Assembly (NCBI RefSeq): GCF_947648125.1
Contig: NZ_CANSMR010000013.1
Location: 62,001 to 126,000 of the forward strand
DNA length: 64,000 bases
DNA from: an uncultured Bradyrhizobium sp.
GTDB taxonomy: Bacteria > Pseudomonadota > Alphaproteobacteria > Rhizobiales > Xanthobacteraceae
Direction of reading: 5' to 3'
A program made the position numbers and the translations under genes. The notes beneath the pieces are model-generated. The model was given only the letters and a program-made list of their open reading frames with translations, was not told the origin of the DNA and ran no database searches. This document shows positions 56,766-64,000 of this stretch, one piece after another. Position 1 is the stretch's first letter. Each line of letters starts with the position of its first letter.

Positions 56766-57139
56766 GTCATGGCCGGGCTTGTCCCGGCCATCCACGTCTT
56801 GCAGTATCTCCACATGGCAGGTGGATACGTCTACTTTCTGACCAACCGTCCGAACGGTGTGCTCTACGTCGGGGTAACGAGCGATCTCGTCCGCCGGATA
56901 TTCGAGCATCGTTCCGGCTTCGTCGACGGCTTCACCAAGCGATACGGACTGAAGCGGCTGGTCTATTTTGAGCAATTTGACGACATCCGTACCGCCATCC
57001 AGCGCGAACACACCATCAAGCATTGGCCGCGCGCTTGGAAGATCCGCAAGATCATCGCAGCGAATCCGGACTGGGAAGACCTGTACGACACGATAGTGCA
57101 GTGAAGACGTGGATGGCCGGGACAAGCCCGGCCATGACG
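56766..57139. mobile_element. GIY-YIG gene bracketed by perfect 35-bp inverted repeats (putative mobile unit)
   Basis: The repeats at 56766-56800 and 57105-57139 are exact reverse complements, beginning CGTCATGGCCGGGCTTGTCC. Each arm contains a hairpin (GGCCGGG/CCCGGCC). The GIY-YIG gene fills the space between, and its stop abuts the right repeat. The unit lies between murB and murC in the opposite orientation, with a few bases to the murB start. Mobility is inferred. Confidence 0.65.
56814..57104 (+). CDS. GIY-YIG nuclease superfamily protein
   Basis: The 96-residue product begins MAGGYVYFLTNRPNGVLYVG, with the GIY-YIG pair represented by YVYF and LYVGVT (Y7 and Y18 positions). The catalytic Arg is in RRIFEHRSGF and the metal Glu in IQREHTIKHWPR. 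This is the UPF0213/YhbQ type, which may cut DNA. An in-frame start at 56751 would read through the left repeat and add a peptide ([10 protein letters not shown]) that is the translation of the repeat, so I prefer 56814. The stop TGA (57102-57104) is immediately before the right repeat. Confidence 0.88.
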   Translation: MAGGYVYFLTNRPNGVLYVGVTSDLVRRIFEHRSGFVDGFTKRYGLKRLVYFEQFDDIRTAIQREHTIKHWPRAWKIRKIIAANPDWEDLYDTIVQ

Positions 57140-57160
57140 TGGTGAGATACGAGGCCTCCA

Positions 57161-58564
57161 TCACCCCAGCGCCTTCAATTCGCCGGGCAATGCGTAGGCC
57201 CACTGCGTGATGTTGCCGGCGCCGAGGCAGACGACGAGGTCGCCGGACTTGGCGAGGCCGTGAATGATCTTCGCAAGCTCGCCGGCATTCGGCAGCGGGA
57301 CAACGTTGCGATGGCCGTGGGCGCGCAGGCCGGCGGCGAAGTGATCGCGGTCGATGCCTGCGATCGGCGCCTCGCCGGCCGGATAGACCTCGGCAACCAC
57401 GACCGCATCGGCATCGTTGAAGCAGGTGCAGAATTCCTCAAACAGCGACTGCAGGCGGGTATAGCGATGCGGCTGCACCACGGCGACGATCTTGCCGTTG
57501 GTGGATTCCCGCGCCGCCTTCAGCACGGCCGCGATCTCGACCGGATGATGGCCGTAATCGTCGATCACGGTGATGCCGTTCGTCTCGCCGGTCTTGGTGA
57601 AGCGTCGCTTGACGCCGCCGAAGCCGGCCATGGCCTGGCGGATCACGTCGTCGGACACGCCGAGCTGATGCGCGACCGCGATCGCTGCTGTCGCGTTCGA
57701 CGCGTTGTGCCGCCCCGGCATCGGCAGCATGATATCAGCGATCTCGTGCGTCGCGCCCGACTTGCGATCGCGGATCGCGACCTTGAATTTCGAGCCACCG
57801 CCCATCGGCGTCAGATCCAGCAGCTGCGCATCGGCCTGCGGATTCTGCCCGTAGGTGATGATACGGCGGTCCTCGATCTTGCCGACCAGCGTTTGCACCA
57901 CGGGGTGATCGGTGCACATCACGGCAAAGCCGTAGAACGGAACGTTCTCGACGAAATTGCGGAATGCGTCTTGGATCGCCTCGAAGGTCTTGAAGTGATC
58001 GAGATGCTCGGGATCGATATTGGTGACGATGACGACATCGGACGGCAGTTTCAGGAAGGTGCCGTCGCTCTCGTCGGCCTCGACTACCATCCAGTCGCCG
58101 GCCCCGAGCCGCGCGTTGGAGCCATAGGCATTGATGATGCCGCCGTTGATCACGGTCGGATCGAGCCCGCCGGCATCGAGCAACGTCGCCACCATCGTGG
58201 TCGTGGTGGTCTTGCCATGGGTGCCGGCGATCGCGACGCAGCTCTTCAGCCGCATCAGCTCCGCCAGCATCTCGGCACGGCGCACCACGGGAATGCGCCG
58301 CGCGCGCGCCGCCATCAGCTCCGGATTGTCGCGCTTGATCGCGGTCGAGACCACCACGACATCGGCGCCATCGACGTTCTCGGCGGCGTGGCCGACCGAG
58401 ACCTTGGCGCCCTTCTTGCGCAGCCGGTCGAGGTTGTAATTGTCAGACGCGTCGGAGCCCTGCACGGTGTAGCCGAGATTGATCAGCACCTCGGCAATGC
58501 CGCTCATGCCAATGCCGCCGATCCCGACGAAGTGAATGGGTCCGATCTCGCGCGGCAGTCTCAT
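57161..58564 (-). CDS. murC: UDP-N-acetylmuramate--L-alanine ligase
   Basis: The 467-residue Mur ligase has [17 protein letters not shown], the ATP loop [11 protein letters not shown], and [12 protein letters not shown] late in the chain. It adds L-alanine to UDP-MurNAc. I take the ATG at 58564, with AGGAACC upstream; a longer frame starts at 58663. Confidence 0.96.
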   Translation of the reverse strand: MRLPREIGPIHFVGIGGIGMSGIAEVLINLGYTVQGSDASDNYNLDRLRKKGAKVSVGHAAENVDGADVVVVSTAIKRDNPELMAARARRIPVVRRAEMLAELMRLKSCVAIAGTHGKTTTTTMVATLLDAGGLDPTVINGGIINAYGSNARLGAGDWMVVEADESDGTFLKLPSDVVIVTNIDPEHLDHFKTFEAIQDAFRNFVENVPFYGFAVMCTDHPVVQTLVGKIEDRRIITYGQNPQADAQLLDLTPMGGGSKFKVAIRDRKSGATHEIADIMLPMPGRHNASNATAAIAVAHQLGVSDDVIRQAMAGFGGVKRRFTKTGETNGITVIDDYGHHPVEIAAVLKAARESTNGKIVAVVQPHRYTRLQSLFEEFCTCFNDADAVVVAEVYPAGEAPIAGIDRDHFAAGLRAHGHRNVVPLPNAGELAKIIHGLAKSGDLVVCLGAGNITQWAYALPGELKALG

Positions 58565-58750
58565 GTTCCGGTTCCTGATATCATCGTCTTTGTGCGCCTC
58601 ACATTGGTCGCGCTGTGTACTGGATGCCCCGCTTTTCCCATGCGTGACAAGGGCTTTTTCCACCCCGCAGCCGCGGAAATGTCGCTGTCGTCAGCTAGCG
58701 GCCAGTGGTTGCGACCTGACGTCACGGACATCTCCATCTCGGCCCAGCGG

Positions 58751-59590
58751 CTACGCCGCTCCCGGCCGCACAACGCGCGCCGCGAGCTCATCCTGCATCT
58801 CGATGACGCGAAGATAATTGCGCAGCCGGTTGGTCTCGAGCGCACGCAGCAGCTTGTTCTGGTGATAGGGCAGCACGAGCTCGGCAAGCTGTGCGCTCCA
58901 GGCGGCGTTCATGTCGAACAGCACCCCTAGGCCGAACACGGCGGGGATCTCGGCGAAGCCGAACTCCCTGCCCTGCGCAAGCTCTTCGGCGAGGAAGTCA
59001 TCGATCGCAGTCATCACGCCATTGCGCGCGCCGCCGGCGACGTTTGCGAATGCGGCGAAGCCCGCCCCGCGAAATCCACGGCCTTCGACCAACACCGGGC
59101 GATCCAGCGTGGCGCCGGCGTTGAAACTGTGCGGGTGACGAAACTCAGCGGGAATCTGGCCGGGCGCGTAATACATGTCGCGGCGCCCGCAGGGCCAGCC
59201 GACATCGTGAAGGAAGGCCAGAACGGGCTTGCCGTTACGGCGGCTGATCGCCTCGATCTGCCTGAGCTCGTGATACACCGTGTACCAATTGTGGTCCCCG
59301 TCGACGATCCAGGCGTCGGGTGCATCCAGTTCGCCGAACGCATCGAGGCTGGGCTTCGCCACGTGACGCACATCCGGATTGGCGCTCACCCAATCGAGGA
59401 ATTCGCGCTTCGGCGCCGGATCGACACTGGTGAACTGGCCGCCGCGGGCCCGGCAGTGATCGGCGAGCAGCGCGGACATGCCGCCATACTCGGCACCGAT
59501 CTCGACGATATCTCGCGCATCCGCCAGACTCAGCGCTTCGAGGATCAGGTCCGAGAATTCCGAGACGGAGTGAATCAAAAGACCCGTCAT
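58751..59590 (-). CDS. Class I SAM-dependent methyltransferase-like protein inserted in the dcw cluster
   Basis: The 279-residue product has the SAM motif IVEIGAEYGGMSALLADHC and a following acidic VDPAPK. It continues with AWIVDGDHNWYTVYHEL (a motif II-like segment) and FLHDVGWPCGRRDMYY. It matches a class I methyltransferase of the type often linked to cell-surface sugar or methyl transfer. GGGGGAGA lies upstream of the ATG. It is 37 bases downstream of murG. Its presence between murG and murC is unusual; the substrate is unknown. Confidence 0.78.
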   Translation of the reverse strand: MTGLLIHSVSEFSDLILEALSLADARDIVEIGAEYGGMSALLADHCRARGGQFTSVDPAPKREFLDWVSANPDVRHVAKPSLDAFGELDAPDAWIVDGDHNWYTVYHELRQIEAISRRNGKPVLAFLHDVGWPCGRRDMYYAPGQIPAEFRHPHSFNAGATLDRPVLVEGRGFRGAGFAAFANVAGGARNGVMTAIDDFLAEELAQGREFGFAEIPAVFGLGVLFDMNAAWSAQLAELVLPYHQNKLLRALETNRLRNYLRVIEMQDELAARVVRPGAA

Positions 59591-59627
59591 GATCAAGTCT
59601 CCCCCGGCGTCCTGCCGGATTGGCGCA

Positions 59628-60728
59628 TCAAATTCCGGCCACCTTGGCAACCAGATCGGCCAGCCGCTCGGCGGCATCGAGCCGGCCGACACTGCGCGCG
59701 GCTCCCGCCATCGCGGTCAGCCTCTCGGGCTCCGCAGCGAAGGCCGTTATCTCGGCTGCGAGCCGTTCCGGCGTGAAGTCGCTCTGCGTGATGCGCAGCG
59801 CGCCGTTCGCCTGCGACAGCACGCCGGCATTGGCGAACTGGTCCTGATCGATTGCGCCCGGCAGCGGCACCAGGATCGAGGGCCGGCCGATCGCGGCGAG
59901 CTCGGCGACGGTGCCGGCGCCGGAACGCGAGATCACGAGCTGGCTCGAGGCCAGCCGCGCCGGCAGATCAGGAAAGAACGGCGCGAGCTCGGCATCGATC
60001 TTGAGCCGGTCGTAGACCGCGCGCACCCGATTCATGTCCTCGTCGCGCACCTGCTGGGTGATGATCAGCCGGCTCCATAGCGCGGGATCGAGCTGCTCGA
60101 TCGCCGGCGGCACGATGTCGCTCATCACCCGCGCGCCCTGGCTGCCGCCGACAACGAGCAGGCGCAGCGGCCCGTTCACTTCGGGCGGGGTGTATTTCAC
60201 CGCGGCGGCGGCGAGGATCGCGGGGCGCATCGGCGTGCCGACGGTGGTCGCCTTGCCGGCGAGCGCGGGATCGCGATCGAGCACGCCGGGCAGCGAGGTC
60301 GCGATCGCGTTGACGCGGCCGGAGAGGAAGCGGTTGGCGCGGCCGAGCACCGCATTGGCGTCGTGAATGATGCCGGGGACGCCAAGCATCCGCGCCGCCA
60401 TCAGCGGCGGCAAGGTCGGGTAACCGCCGAAGCCGACGACGACCGACGGCTTCAGGCGGCGCACCACATTGGCGGCCACCAGCGTGCCGTAGCCGAGCAT
60501 CAGCACGGTCCGCGCCAGCGAGATCGGGTTGCCGCTGCGCACGGTCGCGCTCGGCACGAGCTCGATGCTCTCCCTGCCGAACAGGCCGGAGTAGCGCAGC
60601 GCGCGGCCGTCGGTCGCAAGCCGCACCCGCAGGCCGCGTCTGATCAGTTCCACGGCGAGCGCTTCGGCCGGGAACAAATGGCCGCCGGTGCCACCGGCCG
60701 CCAGCAGAATCAGGGGCGCGTTGTCCAT
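59628..60728 (-). CDS. murG: UDP-GlcNAc-undecaprenylpyrophosphoryl-MurNAc-pentapeptide transferase MurG
   Basis: This 366-residue GT28 glycosyltransferase begins MDNAPLILLAAGGTGGHLFPA and has VVGGSQGARVMSDIVP and RSGAGTVAELAAIGRPSILVPLP. It makes lipid II at the inner face of the membrane. I chose the ATG at 60728; the frame stays open farther upstream but that part is antisense to ftsW. Confidence 0.96.
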   Translation of the reverse strand: MDNAPLILLAAGGTGGHLFPAEALAVELIRRGLRVRLATDGRALRYSGLFGRESIELVPSATVRSGNPISLARTVLMLGYGTLVAANVVRRLKPSVVVGFGGYPTLPPLMAARMLGVPGIIHDANAVLGRANRFLSGRVNAIATSLPGVLDRDPALAGKATTVGTPMRPAILAAAAVKYTPPEVNGPLRLLVVGGSQGARVMSDIVPPAIEQLDPALWSRLIITQQVRDEDMNRVRAVYDRLKIDAELAPFFPDLPARLASSQLVISRSGAGTVAELAAIGRPSILVPLPGAIDQDQFANAGVLSQANGALRITQSDFTPERLAAEITAFAAEPERLTAMAGAARSVGRLDAAERLADLVAKVAGI

Positions 60729-60763
60729 GGTTTCCAGATAACCGACGCCGCAGTCACAGTCAC

Positions 60764-61915
60764 CTACGCATAGGCGCGCCGAGCGCTGGCGCCTTCCATC
60801 GATTCGACCTCGGTGCGCGGCCGCTGCCGCGTCAACGCCAGCATCATGCCGACGCCATAGGCGAGCGAGACGAACGAGGAGCCGCCATAGGAGATGAACG
60901 GCAGCGTCATGCCCTTGGCCGGGATCAGTTGCAGATTGACCGCCATGTTGATCGTCGCCTGCACGCCGAACAGGATCGCAAGCCCCGATGCCGCGAAGCG
61001 CGAGAACATGTCCTCGGTGGCGTACGCTCGCGTCAGCGTGCGGATCACGATGAAGCCGAACAGCGCGACCAGCATCAGGCAGAGGATGATGCCGAATTCT
61101 TCCGCCGCGACCGCGAACACAAAGTCCGTGTGGCTGTCCGGCAGGCTGCGTTTGGCGATGCCCTCGCCCGGCCCGAGCCCGAACCAGCCGCCGTTCCAGA
61201 ACGCTTCCATCGCGGTGTCGACCTGGAAGGTGTCGCCAGAGGCAGGATTCATGAAGCGCTTGATGCGGCCGGCGACGTGCGGCACCAAAAGATAGGCGCC
61301 GAACAGGCCGGCGCCCGCGGCGCCGGCGAGCCCGAACACCCAGATCATCCGCATGCCCGCGATGAAGAACAGCGCGCCCCAGACGGTGAGGATCAGCATG
61401 GTCTGACCGAAGTCGGGCTCCATCACCAAGAGCGTGACCAGCATCATCAAGAGCACCAGCGCCATCGAGGTTGCCGGCATCTCCGGCCGCTTGGTCGATT
61501 CCGCGAACAGCCAGGCCGCGACGATCACGAAGGCGGGCTTGGCGGCTTCGGAGGCCTGGATGTTGACGCCGAGCAGCGTGATCCAGCGCCGCGAGCCCTT
61601 GACCTCGGGCCCGATCAGCAGCGTCAGCACGATCAGCACGATCGAGACCGCGAACACGATCAGCGCGGTGCGCCGGATCTGCCGCGGCGTCATGAACGAC
61701 ACCCCGATCAGCACGATCAGTGACGGCACCAGGAACATGACGTGGCGGTTGAAGAAGTGGAACGGATCGAGCCCGATCCGGGTCGCGACCGGCGGGCTCG
61801 CCGCCAGCGACAGGATGACTCCGGCCAGCATCAACGCGGCGATCGCCACAAGCAGCAGCTTGTCGACGGTCCACCACCAGTCCGAGAACGGGGTGCGTTG
61901 GTCACGGGCGAGCAT
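60764..61915 (-). CDS. ftsW: Lipid II polymerase/flippase-type division protein FtsW
   Basis: The 383-residue SEDS protein has about ten membrane segments, the signature FMNPASGDTFQVDTAMEAFWNGGWFGLGPGEG and a C-terminal GGSSFVSLAYGVGMMLALTRQ. GGGGA lies upstream of the ATG at 61915. It polymerises septal glycan with its cognate PBP. Confidence 0.95.
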   Translation of the reverse strand: MLARDQRTPFSDWWWTVDKLLLVAIAALMLAGVILSLAASPPVATRIGLDPFHFFNRHVMFLVPSLIVLIGVSFMTPRQIRRTALIVFAVSIVLIVLTLLIGPEVKGSRRWITLLGVNIQASEAAKPAFVIVAAWLFAESTKRPEMPATSMALVLLMMLVTLLVMEPDFGQTMLILTVWGALFFIAGMRMIWVFGLAGAAGAGLFGAYLLVPHVAGRIKRFMNPASGDTFQVDTAMEAFWNGGWFGLGPGEGIAKRSLPDSHTDFVFAVAAEEFGIILCLMLVALFGFIVIRTLTRAYATEDMFSRFAASGLAILFGVQATINMAVNLQLIPAKGMTLPFISYGGSSFVSLAYGVGMMLALTRQRPRTEVESMEGASARRAYA

Positions 61916-62236
61916 GGGCGTCCCCAGATGGCAGAGATAACGTCCATTCGTGGCGCAGGATGGTTTCCAAGGGGTTAACGGGTTGGGTAACTTTTGAGGG
62001 AGGGATTTGGGAGGCTCGTTCACTACTGCGAGCCCACGCACAGCTGTCGTCCCGGCGAAGGCCGGGACCCATACGCCGCAGCAAGTGTAGTGAATGGGAC
62101 TCGTCGTTCCAGCGACGCCCAACAGTATCATTTTGTGGTTATGGGTCCCGGCCTTCGCCGGGACGACGGCGAATGCGTGGCGCGGTCTGATGGGTTTCGC
62201 TGCGCTCTACCCATCCTACGATTCTACAATCAGCCG
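61916..62236. other. ftsW-murD intergenic region with a repeat element
   Basis: This 321-base gap is mostly filled by the inverted-repeat element at 62046-62167. The remainder is not a gene as far as I can see. Confidence 0.75.
62046..62167. repeat. Long inverted-repeat intergenic element (GTCGTCCC...GGGACCCATA family), copy 2
   Basis: The 28-bp arms at 62046-62073 and 62140-62167 are exact complements, with an internal hairpin CCCGGC GAA GCCGGG. It is the same family as 8656-8785 (GTCGTCCC and GGGACCCATA ends shared). It separates ftsW from murD in an otherwise tight operon. Confidence 0.85.
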
Positions 62237-63637
62237 TCACACCACCGGCTTCACACCCGGCAGCGCCTGGACGATGTCGCGGAAGGCTGTGCCGCGGATT
62301 TCGAAATTGCGGTACTGGTCGAACGAGGCGCAGGCCGGCGACAGCAGCACGACGGCCTCTGCGAGCCCCGACGCTTCCGCATCGCGCGCGGCGCTGGCGA
62401 TCGCGACGTCGAGCGTGCCGGACATCTCATGCGCGACGCGGTCGCCGAGCGTGCCGGAGAATTCGGCCGCCGCCTCGCCGATCAGATAGGCCTTGCGGAT
62501 GCGCGGGAAATAGCCGGTGAGGCCCGTGATGCCGCCCGCCTTCGGCTTGCCGCCGGCGATCCAGTAGATGTCGGCGAACGACGACAGCGCGTGCGCGGCG
62601 GCATCCGCGTTGGTGCCCTTGGAATCATTGACGAACAGCACATTGCCGCGGCGGCCGACCTGCTCCATGCGGTGCGCCAGCCCCGGGAAGCTGCGCAGGC
62701 CGTTCTGCAAGACGTCGGTCGCGATGCCCATCGCCAGCGTACAGGCGGAGGCGCAGGCGGCGTTCTGCGCATTGTGCAGACCGCGCAGCGAACCGATACC
62801 GCCGAGCCGCGCCACCTCGCTGCGCGCCGCGCCGGATGCGCGCACGATGGTCTCGTGCTCGACATAGAGGCCATCGGGCAGCGGGTTCTTCACCGAGATG
62901 CGCACCACGCGCTTGCCGGCGCGATCGAGCCGGTCGGCGATGTCGCGGCACCAGCCGTCGTCGACGCCGACGATCGCGGTGCCGCCCTGCTGCACGCCTG
63001 CGACCAGCCGCTCCTTGACCGCGGCGTAATGCTGCAGCGTGCCGTGGCGATCGATGTGGTCCTCGCTGATATTGATCAGGATACCGACGGAGGGGTCTAG
63101 CGACGGCGCGAGGTCGATCTGGTAGGACGACATCTCGATGACATGGACGCGGCCCATCCGCGGCGGCTCCAGCGACAGGATCGCGGTGCCGATATTGCCG
63201 CCCATCTGGGTATCGTAGCCGGCGACCTTCATCAGGTGCGCGATCAGCGCAGTGGTGGTCGACTTGCCGTTGGTGCCGGTGATGGCGACGAATGGCGCGT
63301 TCGGTGCGTGACGGCGCCGCTCGCGGCAAAACAGTTCGACGTCACCGATCACCTCGACACCGGCCTCGCGCGCCTTCGACACGCTCCAGTGCGGAGCCGG
63401 ATGGGTCAGCGGCGCGCCAGGGGTCAGGATCAGCGCGGCGAAATTCGCCCACGACACGGTGCGCAGATCGGCGGTGGTGAAGCCGGCCTGCGCCGCCTTG
63501 GCGACATTGTCGGCACTGTCGTCGGCCGCGATCACTTCCGCGCCACCGGCCTTCAGCGCGTGGCAGCTCGCAAGCCCGGAGCCGCCGAGCCCGAAGACTG
63601 CGACCGTCTTGCCCGAGAAGGAGGTGACCGGGATCAT
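62237..63637 (-). CDS. murD: UDP-N-acetylmuramoylalanine--D-glutamate ligase
   Basis: This 466-residue Mur ligase begins [21 protein letters not shown]. It has the ATP loop [12 protein letters not shown] and the conserved [16 protein letters not shown] and [18 protein letters not shown]. It adds D-glutamate to UDP-MurNAc-L-Ala. It starts 8 bases after mraY ends. Confidence 0.96.
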   Translation of the reverse strand: MIPVTSFSGKTVAVFGLGGSGLASCHALKAGGAEVIAADDSADNVAKAAQAGFTTADLRTVSWANFAALILTPGAPLTHPAPHWSVSKAREAGVEVIGDVELFCRERRRHAPNAPFVAITGTNGKSTTTALIAHLMKVAGYDTQMGGNIGTAILSLEPPRMGRVHVIEMSSYQIDLAPSLDPSVGILINISEDHIDRHGTLQHYAAVKERLVAGVQQGGTAIVGVDDGWCRDIADRLDRAGKRVVRISVKNPLPDGLYVEHETIVRASGAARSEVARLGGIGSLRGLHNAQNAACASACTLAMGIATDVLQNGLRSFPGLAHRMEQVGRRGNVLFVNDSKGTNADAAAHALSSFADIYWIAGGKPKAGGITGLTGYFPRIRKAYLIGEAAAEFSGTLGDRVAHEMSGTLDVAIASAARDAEASGLAEAVVLLSPACASFDQYRNFEIRGTAFRDIVQALPGVKPVV

Positions 63638-63645
63638 GGCGACGC

Positions 63646-64000
63646 TCAGCGCAGCTTGAGGGTGGAGAGGCCGGCGAGCGCCAGCATCACCGAGATGATC
63701 CAGAACCGGATCACGATCTGCGGCTCGGTCCAGCCCTTCTGCTCGAAATGATGATGCAGCGGCGCCATCCGGAATACGCGCTTGCCGGTCAGCTTGAACG
63801 AGGTGACCTGGACGATGACCGAGACCGCCTCCAGCACGAACAGGCCGCCGATCACCGCAAGCACGATCTCGTGCTTCACCGCGACCGCGGTGGCCCCGAG
63901 CATGCCGCCGAGCGCGAGCGAGCCGGTGTCGCCCATGAAGATCGAGGCCGGCGGCGCGTTGAACCAGAGGAAGCCGAGACCAGCGCCAAGTACCGCGCCA
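63646..64000 (-). CDS. mraY: Phospho-N-acetylmuramoyl-pentapeptide transferase MraY, C-terminal part
   Basis: The minus strand is open from the right window edge to a stop at 63646, giving about 117 residues of the C-terminus. It has [18 protein letters not shown], the conserved Asp motif, and [22 protein letters not shown], the MraY signature HHHFE near the end. It makes lipid I. The N-terminal part is outside the window. Confidence 0.95.
   Translation of the reverse strand, partial: GAVLGAGLGFLWFNAPPASIFMGDTGSLALGGMLGATAVAVKHEIVLAVIGGLFVLEAVSVIVQVTSFKLTGKRVFRMAPLHHHFEQKGWTEPQIVIRFWIISVMLALAGLSTLKLR

Noticed and set aside
56751-56813. A longer N-terminus for the GIY-YIG protein
   Set aside because: The added residues encode the left inverted repeat; the conserved domain begins right after the ATG at 56814.
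60729-61877. An N-terminal extension of murG reaching into ftsW
   Set aside because: The extra residues are an out-of-frame reading of ftsW; the conserved MurG start is at 60728.

Overview
The window is high-GC chromosomal DNA from an alphaproteobacterium. I read it as Bradyrhizobium or a close relative. This rests on gene content (a dcw cluster ending ftsQ-ftsA-ftsZ-lpxC-bamD-recN-ligA, a roughly 600-residue FtsZ, TRAP and Liv transporters), on codon use, and on palindromic intergenic repeats of the kind common in that group. It is an inference from memory, not a database result. No rRNA, tRNA, CRISPR array, prophage or classical insertion sequence is visible.

Layout. (1) 1-8.6 kb: an uptake locus read on the minus strand. 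It runs from a DctP binding protein and a fused DctQM TRAP permease through a D-2-hydroxyacid dehydrogenase to a Liv-type ABC transporter (LivK, LivH and a fused LivM-LivG cut by the window edge). A FadR-type GntR regulator is divergent, with a perfect 23-bp operator-like palindrome between it and dctP. (2) 8.9-11 kb: a Cache/HAMP class III nucleotide cyclase. (3) 11.2-19 kb: a thiol-redox and metal-peptide region on the plus strand. CcdA, DoxX and a DUF255 thioredoxin-like protein lead into a bufferin-type RiPP operon: two tandem six-cysteine BufA precursors, the MNIO/DUF692 enzyme BufB and the DUF2063 partner BufC. The operon continues into a creatininase-fold protein with an altered metal site and an HExxH putative lipoprotein. 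Each precursor gene has the same GTAACC...CGTAGC promoter-like motif upstream and a hairpin terminator behind it. (4) 19-34 kb: a SulP transporter, FAD-linked oxidase, thioesterase, a UvrD/PcrA-type helicase carrying an in-frame palindromic repeat, a Cys-rich secreted protein with an OmpA-like partner, an ABC-2 exporter, an L,D-transpeptidase, a lipase-like hydrolase, and a TetR gene with a divergent membrane protein. (5) 34-44 kb: a fused MFS/spermidine-synthase-like protein, a PYROXD2-like oxidoreductase, an isolated Flp pilin, PrmA, a Cys-cluster protein, aminopeptidase P and a Bcr/CflA exporter. (6) 44-64 kb, minus strand: ligA, recN, bamD, lpxC, ftsZ, ftsA, ftsQ, ddl, murB, murC, a SAM methyltransferase, murG, ftsW, murD and mraY (partial).

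Two themes deserve attention. The first is the extended bufferin operon: precursors, modifying pair, and two added genes of hydrolase-like fold, beside CcdA, DoxX and DUF255 redox genes. It probably handles copper or another thiophilic metal in the envelope. The second is a population of palindromic repeat elements. One sits in frame inside the helicase gene. Another pair, perfect 35-bp inverted repeats, brackets a GIY-YIG nuclease gene between murB and murC, which looks like a small mobile unit.
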